Source: Thermus parvatiensis (GTDB lineage: Bacteria > Deinococcota > Deinococci > Deinococcales > Thermaceae). Taken from it: DNA of 64,000 nt. The stretch covers positions 868,001 through 932,000 of the forward strand of contig NZ_CP014141.1 of the NCBI RefSeq assembly GCF_001535545.1. The letters are read 5' to 3'. Every line of letters begins with the position of its first letter. The first letter of the stretch is position 1. The translations under genes and the position numbers were made by a program. Of the stretch, positions 18,789-31,036 are shown piece by piece. The notes below the pieces were generated by a model that did not search any database, had not been told where the DNA came from, and saw nothing but the letters and a program-made list of their open reading frames with translations.

Positions 18789-19616
18789 GTGCGCGGCGTG
18801 GCCTTGGCCTTAGGGGGAGGGGGCGTCCGGGGGTACGCCCACCTGGGGGTGCTCGCCGTCTTGGAGGAAGCGGGCGTCCCCATCCGGGGCCTTGCGGGGA
18901 GCTCTGCCGGGGCTTTGGCGGCGGCCGCCTGGGCCTTCGGCTACAAGGACCCCTGGAGGGTGCACGGGGCCATCTTTGACCGGGAGGTGGCGGAGCTTTC
19001 CCGGGCGGGAAGCCTCCGGGCCTTGGCCCGGCTCTTCACCGCCTTCAGGCGCCCGGCCATGGTGGCCACGGACCGGATAGAGGAGGGGCTTAAGGCCCTC
19101 TTTGGCGAGGCGCGGCTGGAGGAAAGCCCCATCCCCCTGGCCATCCAGGCGGCGGACCTCCTCACGGGCGAGGCGGTGGTTCTGAGGAAGGGGCCGATGT
19201 GGAAGGCGGTTCTCGCCAGCATGGCCATCCCGGGCCTCTTCCCCCCGGTGGCCTTGGCGGGGCGGCTTTTGGTGGACGGGGACGTGGTGGAGAAGGTGCC
19301 GGTGCGGGCGGCCAAGGCCCTCTTCCCCAAGGTGGTGGCCGTGGATGTCTCCAACCCGCCGCCCAAGGAACCGCCCAGGACGGCCCTCGAGGCCGCCCTC
19401 CTGGCGGGCGAGGCGAGCCGGAGGCGGCTCAAGGCCCTGGCCTTGAAGGAAGCGGACGTGGTCATCGCCCTGGACCCTCCCTTTCCCATAGACACCTTTG
19501 ACCACGAGCGGCTGGAATTCGTCTACGAACTGGGAAAGCACCGGGCCAAGGAGCGCCTTCCCGAGGTTTTAGCCCTGACGAGGACCCGGCTTAGGAACCT
19601 CTTGTTCCGGCGTTGA
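18789..19616 (+). CDS. Patatin-like phospholipase (RssA/YchK type)
   Basis: A 275-residue protein with the patatin signatures in order: the oxyanion loop GGGGVRGYAHLGVLAVLEE, the nucleophile elbow GLAGSSAGAL (Ser ~38), ASMAIPGLFPPV and the catalytic dyad Asp in LVDGDVVEKVPV. It would hydrolyse acyl chains from lipids in the cytosol or at the membrane. The GTG start at 18789 is 3 nt after the HTH gene, so the two are co-translated. The C-terminus overlaps a convergent membrane-protein gene by 48 nt. Confidence 0.9.
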   Translation: MRGVALALGGGGVRGYAHLGVLAVLEEAGVPIRGLAGSSAGALAAAAWAFGYKDPWRVHGAIFDREVAELSRAGSLRALARLFTAFRRPAMVATDRIEEGLKALFGEARLEESPIPLAIQAADLLTGEAVVLRKGPMWKAVLASMAIPGLFPPVALAGRLLVDGDVVEKVPVRAAKALFPKVVAVDVSNPPPKEPPRTALEAALLAGEASRRRLKALALKEADVVIALDPPFPIDTFDHERLEFVYELGKHRAKERLPEVLALTRTRLRNLLFRR

Positions 19617-20006
19617 GCCCCTCTTCCCCCGGCGGAGGAAGAGCCAAAAGGCGCCGAGCCCCAAGGGGAGAAGGAAGAGGCCAAAGGGCCTAAGGAGGAG
19701 GCCCAAAACCCCTAGGAAGAAAAAAGCCCCGGCCCCAAGCCCCACCGCTATCAAGGGTCCGAGGGGTGCTTCCTCCTCCAGGGCGGAGCGGGCCTGGAGA
19801 TGGAGCCAGGCCATCCCGATGACGGCGAGGAAAAGGAGGGGCGGATAAGGGGCCTGGGGCAGGAAGGGGGCAAGGAGGAGGAGGAAGCACCCCTTGAGCC
19901 CGAGGAGGAAGAGGCCATAAACCCTTAGGGCTCGGCGCCGGAGGTTGGGGTCGGCCTCGGGGTTGGCGAGGGCCTCGAGGAGGCCTTGCAGGAAGTTGGG
20001 GGCCAT
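19569..20006 (-). CDS. Hypothetical membrane protein (four TM segments)
   Basis: A 145-residue protein with a soluble N-terminus (MAPNFLQGLLEALANPEADPNLRRRALRVYG) and about four hydrophobic segments (GLFLLGLKGCFLLLLAPFL, PPLLFLAVIGMAWLHL, GPLIAVGLGAGAFFFLGVLGLLL, FGLFLLPLGLGAFWLFL). A basic tail follows. It begins 6 nt after the ABC ATPase gene and is likely the last gene of the TAXI-TRAP-ATPase operon. No family recognised. Confidence 0.65.
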   Translation of the reverse strand: MAPNFLQGLLEALANPEADPNLRRRALRVYGLFLLGLKGCFLLLLAPFLPQAPYPPLLFLAVIGMAWLHLQARSALEEEAPLGPLIAVGLGAGAFFFLGVLGLLLRPFGLFLLPLGLGAFWLFLRRGKRGSTPEQEVPKPGPRQG

Positions 20007-20012
20007 GGGGGT

Positions 20013-20747
20013 TTAGTGGTGGAGCACCCTTTGCAGGAAGCTTCGCGTCCTCTCCTCCTTGGGGCGCGTGAAGATCTCCTCCGGCCTCCCTTCCTCCACG
20101 ATCTGCCCCCCGTCCATGAAGACCACCCGGTCCGCCACCTCCCGGGCGAAGCCCATCTCGTGGGTCACCACCACCATGGTCATGCCTCCTTGGGCCAGGT
20201 CCCGCATCACGTCCAAGACCTCCCCCACCATCTCGGGGTCCAGGGCCGAAGTGGGCTCGTCAAAGAGCATGATCTTGGGCTCCATGGCGAGGGCCCTGGC
20301 GATGGCCACCCGTTGCTGCTGCCCCCCGGAAAGCTGCGCCGGGTACTTATTCGCCTGGTCCAGGATCCCCACCCGCTCCAGAAGCTCCAGGGCCTTCTTC
20401 TCCGCCTTTTCCCGGGGCCAGCGCCGCACCCTCCTGGGCGCCAGGGTGACGTTTTCCAGCACGGTCATGTGGGGGAAGAGGTTGAACTGCTGGAAGACCA
20501 TTCCCACCTCCCGCCTGACTTCCCGTAGCACCCGGTCGTCCTTGACGTTGAGGCCGTCCACCACCACCTCACCCTCCTGGAAGTCCTCCAGGCGGTTGAC
20601 CGTGCGGATGAGGGTGCTCTTTCCCGAGCCCGAGGGCCCGATGATGACGAGCTTTTCCCCCGGGGCCACCTCGAGGTGGATCCCCTTGAGCACGTGCAGG
20701 GGGCCGAACCACTTGTGCAGGTTGCGGATCCGGATGATGGGTTCCAC
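20013..20747 (-). CDS. Polar amino-acid ABC transporter ATP-binding protein (GlnQ type)
   Basis: The 244 residues contain the Walker [10 protein letters not shown], the Q-loop [17 protein letters not shown], the signature [17 protein letters not shown], Walker [17 protein letters not shown] and the switch [10 protein letters not shown]. This is the standard GlnQ/HisP family, which energises amino-acid uptake. It lies 6 nt after a TRAP permease gene, an unusual neighbour because TRAP systems need no ATP. Its natural partners may be the binding protein and permease at 9475-11090. Confidence 0.93.
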   Translation of the reverse strand: MEPIIRIRNLHKWFGPLHVLKGIHLEVAPGEKLVIIGPSGSGKSTLIRTVNRLEDFQEGEVVVDGLNVKDDRVLREVRREVGMVFQQFNLFPHMTVLENVTLAPRRVRRWPREKAEKKALELLERVGILDQANKYPAQLSGGQQQRVAIARALAMEPKIMLFDEPTSALDPEMVGEVLDVMRDLAQGGMTMVVVTHEMGFAREVADRVVFMDGGQIVEEGRPEEIFTRPKEERTRSFLQRVLHH

Positions 20748-20753
20748 TTCCGG

Positions 20754-22723
<1,970 letters not shown>

Positions 22724-22743
22724 AACCTTGCCCCTTACCGGAC

Positions 22744-22769
22744 GAGGGGCCCCCTTCAGGGGGCCCCTC
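22744..22769 (-). promoter_or_regulatory. Intercistronic hairpin between TAXI protein and TRAP permease
   Basis: GAGGGGCCCCC (22744-22754) and GGGGGCCCCTC (22759-22769) form a perfect 11-bp stem with a TTCA loop. There is no U-run on the transcribed strand, so it more likely protects the binding-protein mRNA 3' end or attenuates than fully terminates. Confidence 0.6.
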
Positions 22770-22786
22770 CTTTTAGGCCTTGCGGC

Positions 22787-25067
<2,281 letters not shown>

Positions 25068-25496
25068 ATGCCCTACACCATCGGCCAGCTCGCCCGGGCG
25101 TTTGGCCTTTCGCCTGATGCCCTCCGCTACTACGAAAGGCTTGGGCTTCTCGCCCCCAGCGGCCGTTCGCCCGGGGGGTTTCGCCTCTACGGGGAGGAGG
25201 CCTTCCGCCGCCTCCGCTTCATCAAGGAGGCCCAGGCGGCGGGGCTTAAGCTTGAGGACATCGCCTGGATCCTCCGCGCCGTGGAGGAGGGCCATCCCCC
25301 CTGCCGCCACGTGCGGGAGGCCCTGGCCAAGCGCCTGGCGGAGGTGCGGCGTAGGCTCAGGGAGCTCCAGGCCCTGGAAGCGGCCCTGGCCGAACGGCTG
25401 GCCTACGCCGAGGCCCACCCTGACCCCGCCTGCGACGGCAAGGACCGCTGCGTCTATTTGGACCCCCTTGACCCTGGAGCACGCTCCAGGGTCTAG
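25068..25496 (+). CDS. merR: MerR-family mercury-responsive regulator
   Basis: The 142 residues begin with a winged MerR HTH (YTIGQLARAFGLSPDALRYYERLGLLAPSGRSPGGFRLY), then a long dimerisation helix and a C-terminal metal loop. Cys79 (GHPPCRHV), Cys122 and Cys128 (ACDGKDRCVY) resemble the three Hg(II)-binding cysteines of Tn501 MerR, with different spacing. The 3' end of this gene contains a typical MerR operator. Operon context (oah2 upstream, merA downstream) supports Hg(II) as effector; zinc or lead sensing cannot be excluded from sequence alone. Confidence 0.88.
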   Translation: MPYTIGQLARAFGLSPDALRYYERLGLLAPSGRSPGGFRLYGEEAFRRLRFIKEAQAAGLKLEDIAWILRAVEEGHPPCRHVREALAKRLAEVRRRLRELQALEAALAERLAYAEAHPDPACDGKDRCVYLDPLDPGARSRV

Positions 25497-25499
25497 CCT
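25468..25499 (+). promoter_or_regulatory. MerR-type operator-promoter inside the end of merR
   Basis: TTGACC (25468-25473) and TAGCCT (25494-25499) are separated by 20 bp, longer than the usual 17, as in MerR-controlled promoters. The spacer region holds a perfect 11-bp inverted repeat, GACCCTGGAGC (25470-25480) and GCTCCAGGGTC (25483-25493). The merR stop TAG is part of the -10. Transcription would start near ATG 25506. Confidence 0.85.
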
Positions 25500-25505
25500 G
25501 GGGGC

Positions 25506-25628
25506 ATGGAGAAGAACCGGTACCGCATCAAGGTGCCCGGGATCCACGGCGCGGGGTGCATCCGCAGGGTGGAGCGGGTGGCCGGGGTGGAAAAGGCGTG
25601 GATGGGCTACCCGGGGGAGGCCCTATGA
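25506..25628 (+). CDS. 40-residue mini-HMA (MerP/NmerA-like) protein
   Basis: ATG 25506 to TGA 25628 encodes 40 residues, overlapping the merA start as ATGA. The stretch YRIKVPGIHGAGCIRRVERV and then AGVEKAWMGYPGEAL follows the heavy-metal-associated pattern (G-M-T-C-x-x-C, then V-E-x-x-x-G-V-x-x-A-x-V). The first metal cysteine is replaced by Gly, the second kept (Cys18), and the C-terminal half of the usual ~70-residue fold is missing. It could be a remnant or working fragment of the mercury-binding N-terminal domain that many MerA proteins carry. Function unproven. Confidence 0.7.
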   Translation: MEKNRYRIKVPGIHGAGCIRRVERVAGVEKAWMGYPGEAL

Positions 25629-26998
25629 CCTACGACCTCCTCATCGTGGGCTCGGGCTCCGCCGGGGTGGCGGCGGCCCTGGAGGCGAGCGCCCTCGGGG
25701 CCAAGGCGGCCGTGGTGGAGGCGGGGGTTTTGGGGGGGACCTGCGTCAACGTGGGGTGCGTGCCCTCCAAGTACCTCCTCCGGGCGGCCGACGCCTTCCA
25801 CCGGGCGGGCCACTCCGCCTTCCCCGGCCTCCGCACGGAGGCCCTGGGGGTGGACTGGAAAGCCCTCCTCGCGGGCAAGGAGGGCCTGATCGCGGCCCTC
25901 AGGAAGGAGAAGTACCAGGAGGTTCTTGAGGCGGCCGGGGTTCCCGTGCTCCGGGGGAGGGCCCGCTTCCTGGACGGGGAAAGGATGGAGGTAGAGGGGC
26001 GGGAGGTCTTGGCCGGGCGGTACCTCCTCGCCACCGGGGCGAGGCCCTTCCTTCCGCCCATCCCCGGCCTCCAGGAGAGCGCGCCCTGGACCTACCTCGA
26101 GGCCCTCTCCGCCCCCGCCCTTCCCGAAAGCCTCCTGGTGGTGGGGGGTGGGCCCATCGGGCTTGAGCTCGCCCAGGCCTTCGCCAGGCTTGGGAGCCGG
26201 GTGACGGTCCTCGAGGCCCTGCCCGAGGTCCTGCCCCAGGAGGACCGGGAGCTTGCCCGGCTCCTCCGGGGCTACCTGGAGGAGGAGGGCCTTAGGGTCC
26301 ACACCGGGGTCCGGGTGGAGACCGTGGTCCGGGAAGGGGCCTTCCGCGTCCGGACCGACCGGGGGGTTTTTGAGGCGGAGAGGCTCCTCGTGGCCACGGG
26401 GAGGAGGCCCAGCCTTGAGGGGCTCGGCCTGGAGCGGGCGGGCGTGGAGCGGGACGAGCGGGGCTTCCTTCGGCTGGACCCGAGCCTGCGCACCACCAAC
26501 CCCCGGGTCTACGCCGCCGGGGACGCGGCGGGGCTTCCCCAGTTCGTCTACGTGGCCGCCCAGTCGGGCAGGGTGGCGGCCCGCAACGCCTTGGGGGTGG
26601 AGACGCCCCTGGACCTCGCCGCCCTCCCCCGGGTCACCTTCACCGACCCCGCCCTGGCCGCGGTGGGCCTCACGGAGGAGGAGGCGAGGAGGCGGTACGG
26701 CGCGGGGGTGCGGGCGGCCACCCTTCCCCTTTCCCAGGTGCCCAAGGCCCTCACCGCCCGCGATGCCCGGGGGGCCTTCAAGATCGTGGTGGACGAAGAG
26801 GGCACGGTCCTCGGCCTCCACGTCCTGGCCCACGAGGCGGGGGACGTCATCCAGGAGGGCATCCTGGCGGTGAAGTACGGCCTCGGCTATCGGGACCTCG
26901 TAGACACCTTCCACCCCTACCTGACCCTGGCCGAGGGGATAAGGCTCGTGGCCCAGGCCCTGGACGCCGATCCCAAAAAGCTTTCCTGCTGCGCCTGA
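25625..26998 (+). CDS. merA: Mercuric reductase
   Basis: The 457-residue flavoprotein starts at ATG 25625 with the FAD-binding LLIVGSGSAGVAAALEA. The redox-active pair is GGTCVNVGCVPSK (Cys ~41 and ~46). An NAD(P)H-binding LVVGGGPIGLELAQ follows, then the second FAD motif VYAAGDAAGLPQFVYVAAQSGRVAARNAL and a dimer interface ending KKLSCCA. That C-terminal vicinal cysteine pair distinguishes MerA from lipoamide dehydrogenase. It reduces Hg(II) to volatile Hg(0) in the cytosol. There is no fused N-terminal HMA domain. Confidence 0.95.
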   Translation: MTYDLLIVGSGSAGVAAALEASALGAKAAVVEAGVLGGTCVNVGCVPSKYLLRAADAFHRAGHSAFPGLRTEALGVDWKALLAGKEGLIAALRKEKYQEVLEAAGVPVLRGRARFLDGERMEVEGREVLAGRYLLATGARPFLPPIPGLQESAPWTYLEALSAPALPESLLVVGGGPIGLELAQAFARLGSRVTVLEALPEVLPQEDRELARLLRGYLEEEGLRVHTGVRVETVVREGAFRVRTDRGVFEAERLLVATGRRPSLEGLGLERAGVERDERGFLRLDPSLRTTNPRVYAAGDAAGLPQFVYVAAQSGRVAARNALGVETPLDLAALPRVTFTDPALAAVGLTEEEARRRYGAGVRAATLPLSQVPKALTARDARGAFKIVVDEEGTVLGLHVLAHEAGDVIQEGILAVKYGLGYRDLVDTFHPYLTLAEGIRLVAQALDADPKKLSCCA

Positions 26999-28225
26999 CT
27001 ACACCACCCACCTTCCCCGGCGCATGAGAGGCACGCGGGTCCCGTCCTCGTAAAGCCCGTCCACGTCCATCTCCTCGGAGCCAATCATCCAGTCCACGTG
27101 GACGAGGCTTTCGTTGCCCCCCCGCTTCCGGAAGGCCTCCCCCGAGGGGCGGCCCTCGAGGTTCTCCTGGTAGGCCTGGCCAAAGGCGATGTGGCTTGCG
27201 GCGTTCTCGTCAAACAGGGTGTCAAAGAAGACGAGGCCCGTTTTGGCGATGGGGTTGTCCGCGGGGACCAGGGCCACCTCGCCCAGGCGCCTCGCCCCCT
27301 CGTCCGTGTCCAAAAGCCGCCTCAGCACCTCCTCGCCCTTCTCGGCCCGCACCTCCACGGCGAAGCCCCTTTCAAACCGGGCGAAGATCCCCTCCACCAG
27401 GGTGCCCCCCAGGGCCAGGGGGCGGCTTGCCCGCACCACCCCCTCCACCCGCTCCCGGTGGGGGGCGGTGAAGACCTCCTCCGTGGGCAGGTTGGGGTTG
27501 CAGAGCAGGCCCTTCTTCGTGGGGGTGGCCCCGCCCTGCCAGAGGTGCCCCTCGGCGAGGCCCACCACGAGGTCCGTCCCCGGCCCCTTGAAGTGGAGGG
27601 CGTGGAAGCGGCGGGCGTTCAGGTAGGCCACCTTTTCGTGAAGGGCGCGGTTGTGGGCTTCCCAGGCGGCGATGGGGTCTTCCTGGTCGGCCCGGGTGGC
27701 CTGGAAGATGGCCTCCCAGAGCCTCCTCACCGCCTCCTCCTCGGGGAGGCCTGGGAAGACCGCCCTCGCCCAGCCGGGGTGGGCGAAGGGGACGATGGTC
27801 CAGTTGGTGACGAACTCGGTGATGGCGTCCAGCGCGGGTTTGTAGGCCCGGCTCTGGGCTTGCTGGGCCCGGCCGATGCGCTCGGGAGGGAGGCCCTCCA
27901 GGGCCTTGGGGTCGTTGCCGGAGACCGCCAGGCGGGCCGCTCCCTCGCGGAAGGCCTTGGCCATGCCCTCGTAAAGCCAGCCAGGCGCCCGGTCCAACCC
28001 CTCCTCGGGGGCCAGGGAGAGGCGCTGGCGGGAGATGACGTTGTCGCTGTAGAGGACGGTGAAGAGGCTTGCCCCGTGCTCGTAGGCCTTTTGGGAAAGG
28101 AGGCGCACGAAGTCCACCGCCTCTATGGGGGCGGTGGCGATGACCTCCTGCCCCTTCTCCAGGTTGAGCCCCACGCGGATGGCAAGTTCCGCCAGCTTTT
28201 CCAGGTTGCGCTTGAAGGCGTCCAC
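26999..28225 (-). CDS. Aminopeptidase T (M29 family metallopeptidase)
   Basis: I chose GTG 28225, giving 408 residues (VDAFKRNLEKLAELAIRVGLNL), the length and start of the T. thermophilus enzyme as I recall it; longer upstream extensions read as low-complexity Ser/Pro. The M29 metal site residues are visible in VVGLAEGHLWQGG, NLPTEEVFTAPHRERVEG, ASHIAFGQAY and LVHVDWMIG (Glu, His, His, Asp). It removes N-terminal residues from peptides in the cytosol using two metal ions. Its stop directly abuts the merA stop on the other strand. Confidence 0.93.
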   Translation of the reverse strand: MDAFKRNLEKLAELAIRVGLNLEKGQEVIATAPIEAVDFVRLLSQKAYEHGASLFTVLYSDNVISRQRLSLAPEEGLDRAPGWLYEGMAKAFREGAARLAVSGNDPKALEGLPPERIGRAQQAQSRAYKPALDAITEFVTNWTIVPFAHPGWARAVFPGLPEEEAVRRLWEAIFQATRADQEDPIAAWEAHNRALHEKVAYLNARRFHALHFKGPGTDLVVGLAEGHLWQGGATPTKKGLLCNPNLPTEEVFTAPHRERVEGVVRASRPLALGGTLVEGIFARFERGFAVEVRAEKGEEVLRRLLDTDEGARRLGEVALVPADNPIAKTGLVFFDTLFDENAASHIAFGQAYQENLEGRPSGEAFRKRGGNESLVHVDWMIGSEEMDVDGLYEDGTRVPLMRRGRWVV

Positions 28226-28256
28226 GCCCCAAGTCTTCGCCCGGAAGGGCCTTCCG

Positions 28257-28388
28257 TCAAGGCCTGGGGCAGCTTCGGGGCCGGGCGAGGAGGAGGGCGA
28301 GGCCCGCGAGGAGGAGGAGGAAGGGGCGGTAGGCCTCGAGGGCCAGGGCCAGGACCACGAGGAGGAGGACGAGGAGGTAGCGCGCCAT
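28257..28388 (-). CDS. Small membrane protein (43 aa), possible
   Basis: ATG 28388 to TGA 28257 on the minus strand reads MARYLLVLLLVVLALALEAY then a second hydrophobic stretch PFLLLLAGLALLLA and a short basic tail. Two membrane helices with positive flanks look like a genuine small membrane protein. It fills the gap between the HARE-HTH gene and aminopeptidase T in the same direction. There is no clear ribosome binding site, so it is only moderately supported. Confidence 0.4.
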   Translation of the reverse strand: MARYLLVLLLVVLALALEAYRPFLLLLAGLALLLARPRSCPRP

Positions 28389-28397
28389 GCCTTCATC

Positions 28398-28637
28398 CTA
28401 AGGCAGGTCGGCCTCCTCCCTCAGGGCGTAGAACCCCTTCCCCAGGGCCACCACCGGGCTCCGGTGCCAGCGGGCCAGGGCGGAAAGGCGGATCTTGGCG
28501 ATCTTCTCCGGTTCCTTCACGTCCTTCCAGAGCCCGTCCTCCTTGAGGAGGCGGCCGATCTCCGTGTAGTGGAGGGGCCTTCCCGCCTCTTTGAGGAGCG
28601 CTAGCACCTTTTTGCGAAACCGGTCCGGCCTCGGCAT
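28398..28637 (-). CDS. HARE-HTH-like winged-helix protein (79 aa)
   Basis: The protein reads PRPDRFRKKVLALLKEAGRPLHYTEIGRLLKEDGLWKDVKEPEKIAKIRLSALAR and ends GKGFYALREE. This fits the HARE-HTH fold (rewound winged helix seen in RpoE-delta and restriction-associated proteins): helix 'VLALLKEAGRPLHYTEI', then the 'IRLSALAR' helix and the 'GFYAL' strand. It probably binds DNA or RNA polymerase. It is transcribed divergently from polX from a 35-nt gap. Confidence 0.7.
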   Translation of the reverse strand: MPRPDRFRKKVLALLKEAGRPLHYTEIGRLLKEDGLWKDVKEPEKIAKIRLSALARWHRSPVVALGKGFYALREEADLP

Positions 28638-28672
28638 AGGGGCTTCGTCCAGTCTACCCGTATAGTGGGGGT
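28638..28672. promoter_or_regulatory. Divergent promoters (HARE-HTH gene / polX)
   Basis: Plus strand TATAGT (28661-28666) lies 6 nt before the polX ATG; minus strand TAGACT (28656-28651) lies 13 nt before the HARE-HTH ATG. The two -10 elements are only 4 nt apart and point outwards. Confidence 0.5.
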
Positions 28673-30399
28673 ATGCGGAACCAGGAGCTCGCCCGGATCT
28701 TTGAGGAGATCGGGCTCATGAGCGAGTTCTTAGGGGATAACCCCTTCCGGGTCCGGGCCTATTACCAGGCGGCCCGCACCCTCTACGACCTGGACACCCC
28801 CATAGAGGAGATCGCCGAAAAGGGCAAGGAGGCCCTTTTGGAGCTTCCCGGGATCGGGCCCGATTTGGCGGAGAAGATTTTGGAGTTTTTAAAGACCGGC
28901 AGGATCGCCAAGCACGAGGAGCTCGCCCAGAAGGTGCCCCGCGGGGTCCTCGAGGTGATGGAAATCCCGGGGGTGGGCCCCAAGACCGCCCGCCTCCTCT
29001 ACGAGGGCCTAGGCATAGACTCTTTGGAGAAGCTCAAGGAGGCCCTGGACCGGGGGGACCTCACCCGGCTTAAGGGCTTCGGCCCCAAGAAGGCGGAGCG
29101 TATCCGGGAGGGCCTCGCCCTCGCCCAGGCAGCGGGGAAGCGGAGGCCCTTGGGGGCGGTGCTCTCCCTGGCGCGAAGCCTCCTCGAGGCCATAAGGGGG
29201 CTTCCCGGGGTGGAGCGGGCGGAGCTATGCGGCTCGGCGAGGCGCTACAAGGACACCGTGGGGGACCTGGACTTTTTGGTGGCGAGCCGGGAGGGGGAGC
29301 GGGCGGTGGAGGGCTTCGTGCGCCTTCCCCAGGTCAAGGAGGTCTACGCCAAGGGGAAGGAAAGGGCCACCGTCTTCCTGAATAACGGCCTCCAGGTGGA
29401 CCTCAGGGTGGTGCCCCCGGAAAGCTACGGGGCGGGCCTCCAGTACCTCACGGGGAGCAAGGCCCACTCCATCCGCCTTAGGGCCCTTGCCCAGGAAAAG
29501 GGCCTGAAGCTTTCCGAGTACGGGGTCTTCCGGGGGGAAAAGCGCCTGGCGGGGGAGACAGAGGAGGGGGTGTACGCCGCCTTGGGCCTTCCTTTTATCC
29601 CCCCACCCCTGCGGGAGGACCACGGGGAGATAGAGGCCGCCTTGGCCGGCAGGTTGCCCAGGCTGTTGGAGATTTCCGAGATCAAAGGAGATCTCCAGGT
29701 CCACTCCACCTACTCCGATGGCCAAAACACCCTGGAGGAGCTTTGGGAGGCGGCCAAGGCCCTGGGCTACCAGTACTTGGGCGTCACCGACCACTCCCCC
29801 GCGGTGCGGGTGGCGGGGGGCCTTCCCCGGAGGAGGCCCTGAAGCGGGTGGAGGCCATCCGTCGCTTCAACGAGACCCACGGCCCCCCCTACCTCCTGGC
29901 GGGGGCGGAGGTGGACATCCACCCGGACGGGACCCTGGACTACCCGGACTGGGTTTTGCGGGAGCTGGACCTGGTTTTGGTCTCCGTCCACTCCCGCTTC
30001 AACCTCCCCAAGGCCGAACAGACCAAGCGCCTCCTCAAGGCCCTGGAAAACCCCTTCGTCCACGTCCTCGCCCACCCCACGGCGAGGCTTTTGGGCCGCC
30101 GCGCCCCCATTGAGGCCGACTGGGAGGCCGTCTTTAAGAAGGCCAAGGAAAAGGGCGTGGCGGTGGAGATTGACGGCTACTACGACCGCATGGACCTCCC
30201 CGACGACCTGGCCCGCATGGCCTACGGGATGGGGCTTTGGATCAGCCTCTCCACCGACGCCCACCAGACCGACCACCTCCGCTTCATGGAGCTCGCCGTG
30301 GGCACGGCGCAACGGGCCTGGATCGGCCCCGAGCGGGTGCTCAACACCTTGGACTACGAGGACCTCCTCTCCTGGCTCAAAGCCCGGCGAGGCGTTTAG
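28673..30399 (+). CDS. polX: DNA polymerase X family with PHP domain (one frameshift)
   Basis: One added G in the run 29815-29820 gives 575 residues, the length I recall for T. thermophilus PolX. The N-terminal third has helix-hairpin-helix motifs (ELPGIGPDLAEKIL, EIPGVGPKTARLLYEGLG, LKGFGPKKAERI). The polymerase core shows AELCGSARRYKDTVGDLDFLV with two catalytic Asp. The C-terminal PHP domain has QVHSTYSDG, GVTDHSPA and LAHPTARLLG. It fills short gaps in base-excision repair, and the PHP part is a 3'-5' exonuclease. The break lies in the PHP domain. Confidence 0.93.
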
Positions 30400-31036
30400 C
30401 CTCCATCAGGACCTCCAGGAACATCTCCCGGGTGAGCCTGCCCGTCTGGGTGTTTTGCCGGGAGACGTGGTAGCTCGCCAAAAGGTGCCTTCCTTCGGGA
30501 AGGGGGTAGTGGGCCCCGTGGAAGAAAGGGTGTTGGGCCTTTTTGAGGCCGAAGCGGTCTAGGAGGGCCTCGAGGGCAACCCTCCCCAGGGCCAGGTAGA
30601 CCCTTGCCTCCGGGAGGAGGCCGAGCTCCGCCTCCGTCCAGCCGCTGCAGGCCCTTAGCTCCTCCCGGGTGGGCCGGTTTTCCGGGGGAGCGCAGCGCAC
30701 CGCCGCGGTGAGGTAGACCCCGTAGAGCCTGAGGTCGTCCCCGGGGCGGCTTTCCGGCTTGCTGGAGAGGCCCGCCTCATGGAGCAGGGGGTAGAGGAAG
30801 GCCCCGGAGGCGTCCCCGGTGAAGGGGCGGCCCGTGCGGTTGGAGCCGTGGGCCCCGGGGGCGAGGCCGAAGAGGAGGATCCTGGCCTCGGGGTCGCCAA
30901 AGCCCGGAACCGGCCTCGCCCAGTAGGGCTCGCCCCGGAAGGCCCGCTTTCTCCCCACGACCTCCTCCCGCCAGGCCACGAGCCTGGGGCAGAGGCGGCA
31001 GGCGGCAAGGCTCTGGACGAAGGCTTCCCGCTCCAT
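30377..31036 (-). CDS. udgB: Uracil-DNA glycosylase, family 5 (UdgB)
   Basis: ATG 31036 (TGATG overlap with the upstream stop) gives 219 residues; a GTG one codon earlier is possible. Four cysteines for a 4Fe-4S cluster are visible (AACRLCPR, VRCAPPENRP and LRACSGW). The active-site block ILLFGLAPGAHGSNRTGRPFTGDASG lacks the usual catalytic Asp/Asn position, as in family-5 enzymes, and motif 2 is ASYHVSRQNTQTGRLT. It removes uracil and some other deaminated bases from DNA. It overlaps the end of polX, another repair gene, on the opposite strand. Confidence 0.92.
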   Translation of the reverse strand: MEREAFVQSLAACRLCPRLVAWREEVVGRKRAFRGEPYWARPVPGFGDPEARILLFGLAPGAHGSNRTGRPFTGDASGAFLYPLLHEAGLSSKPESRPGDDLRLYGVYLTAAVRCAPPENRPTREELRACSGWTEAELGLLPEARVYLALGRVALEALLDRFGLKKAQHPFFHGAHYPLPEGRHLLASYHVSRQNTQTGRLTREMFLEVLMEAKRLAGL

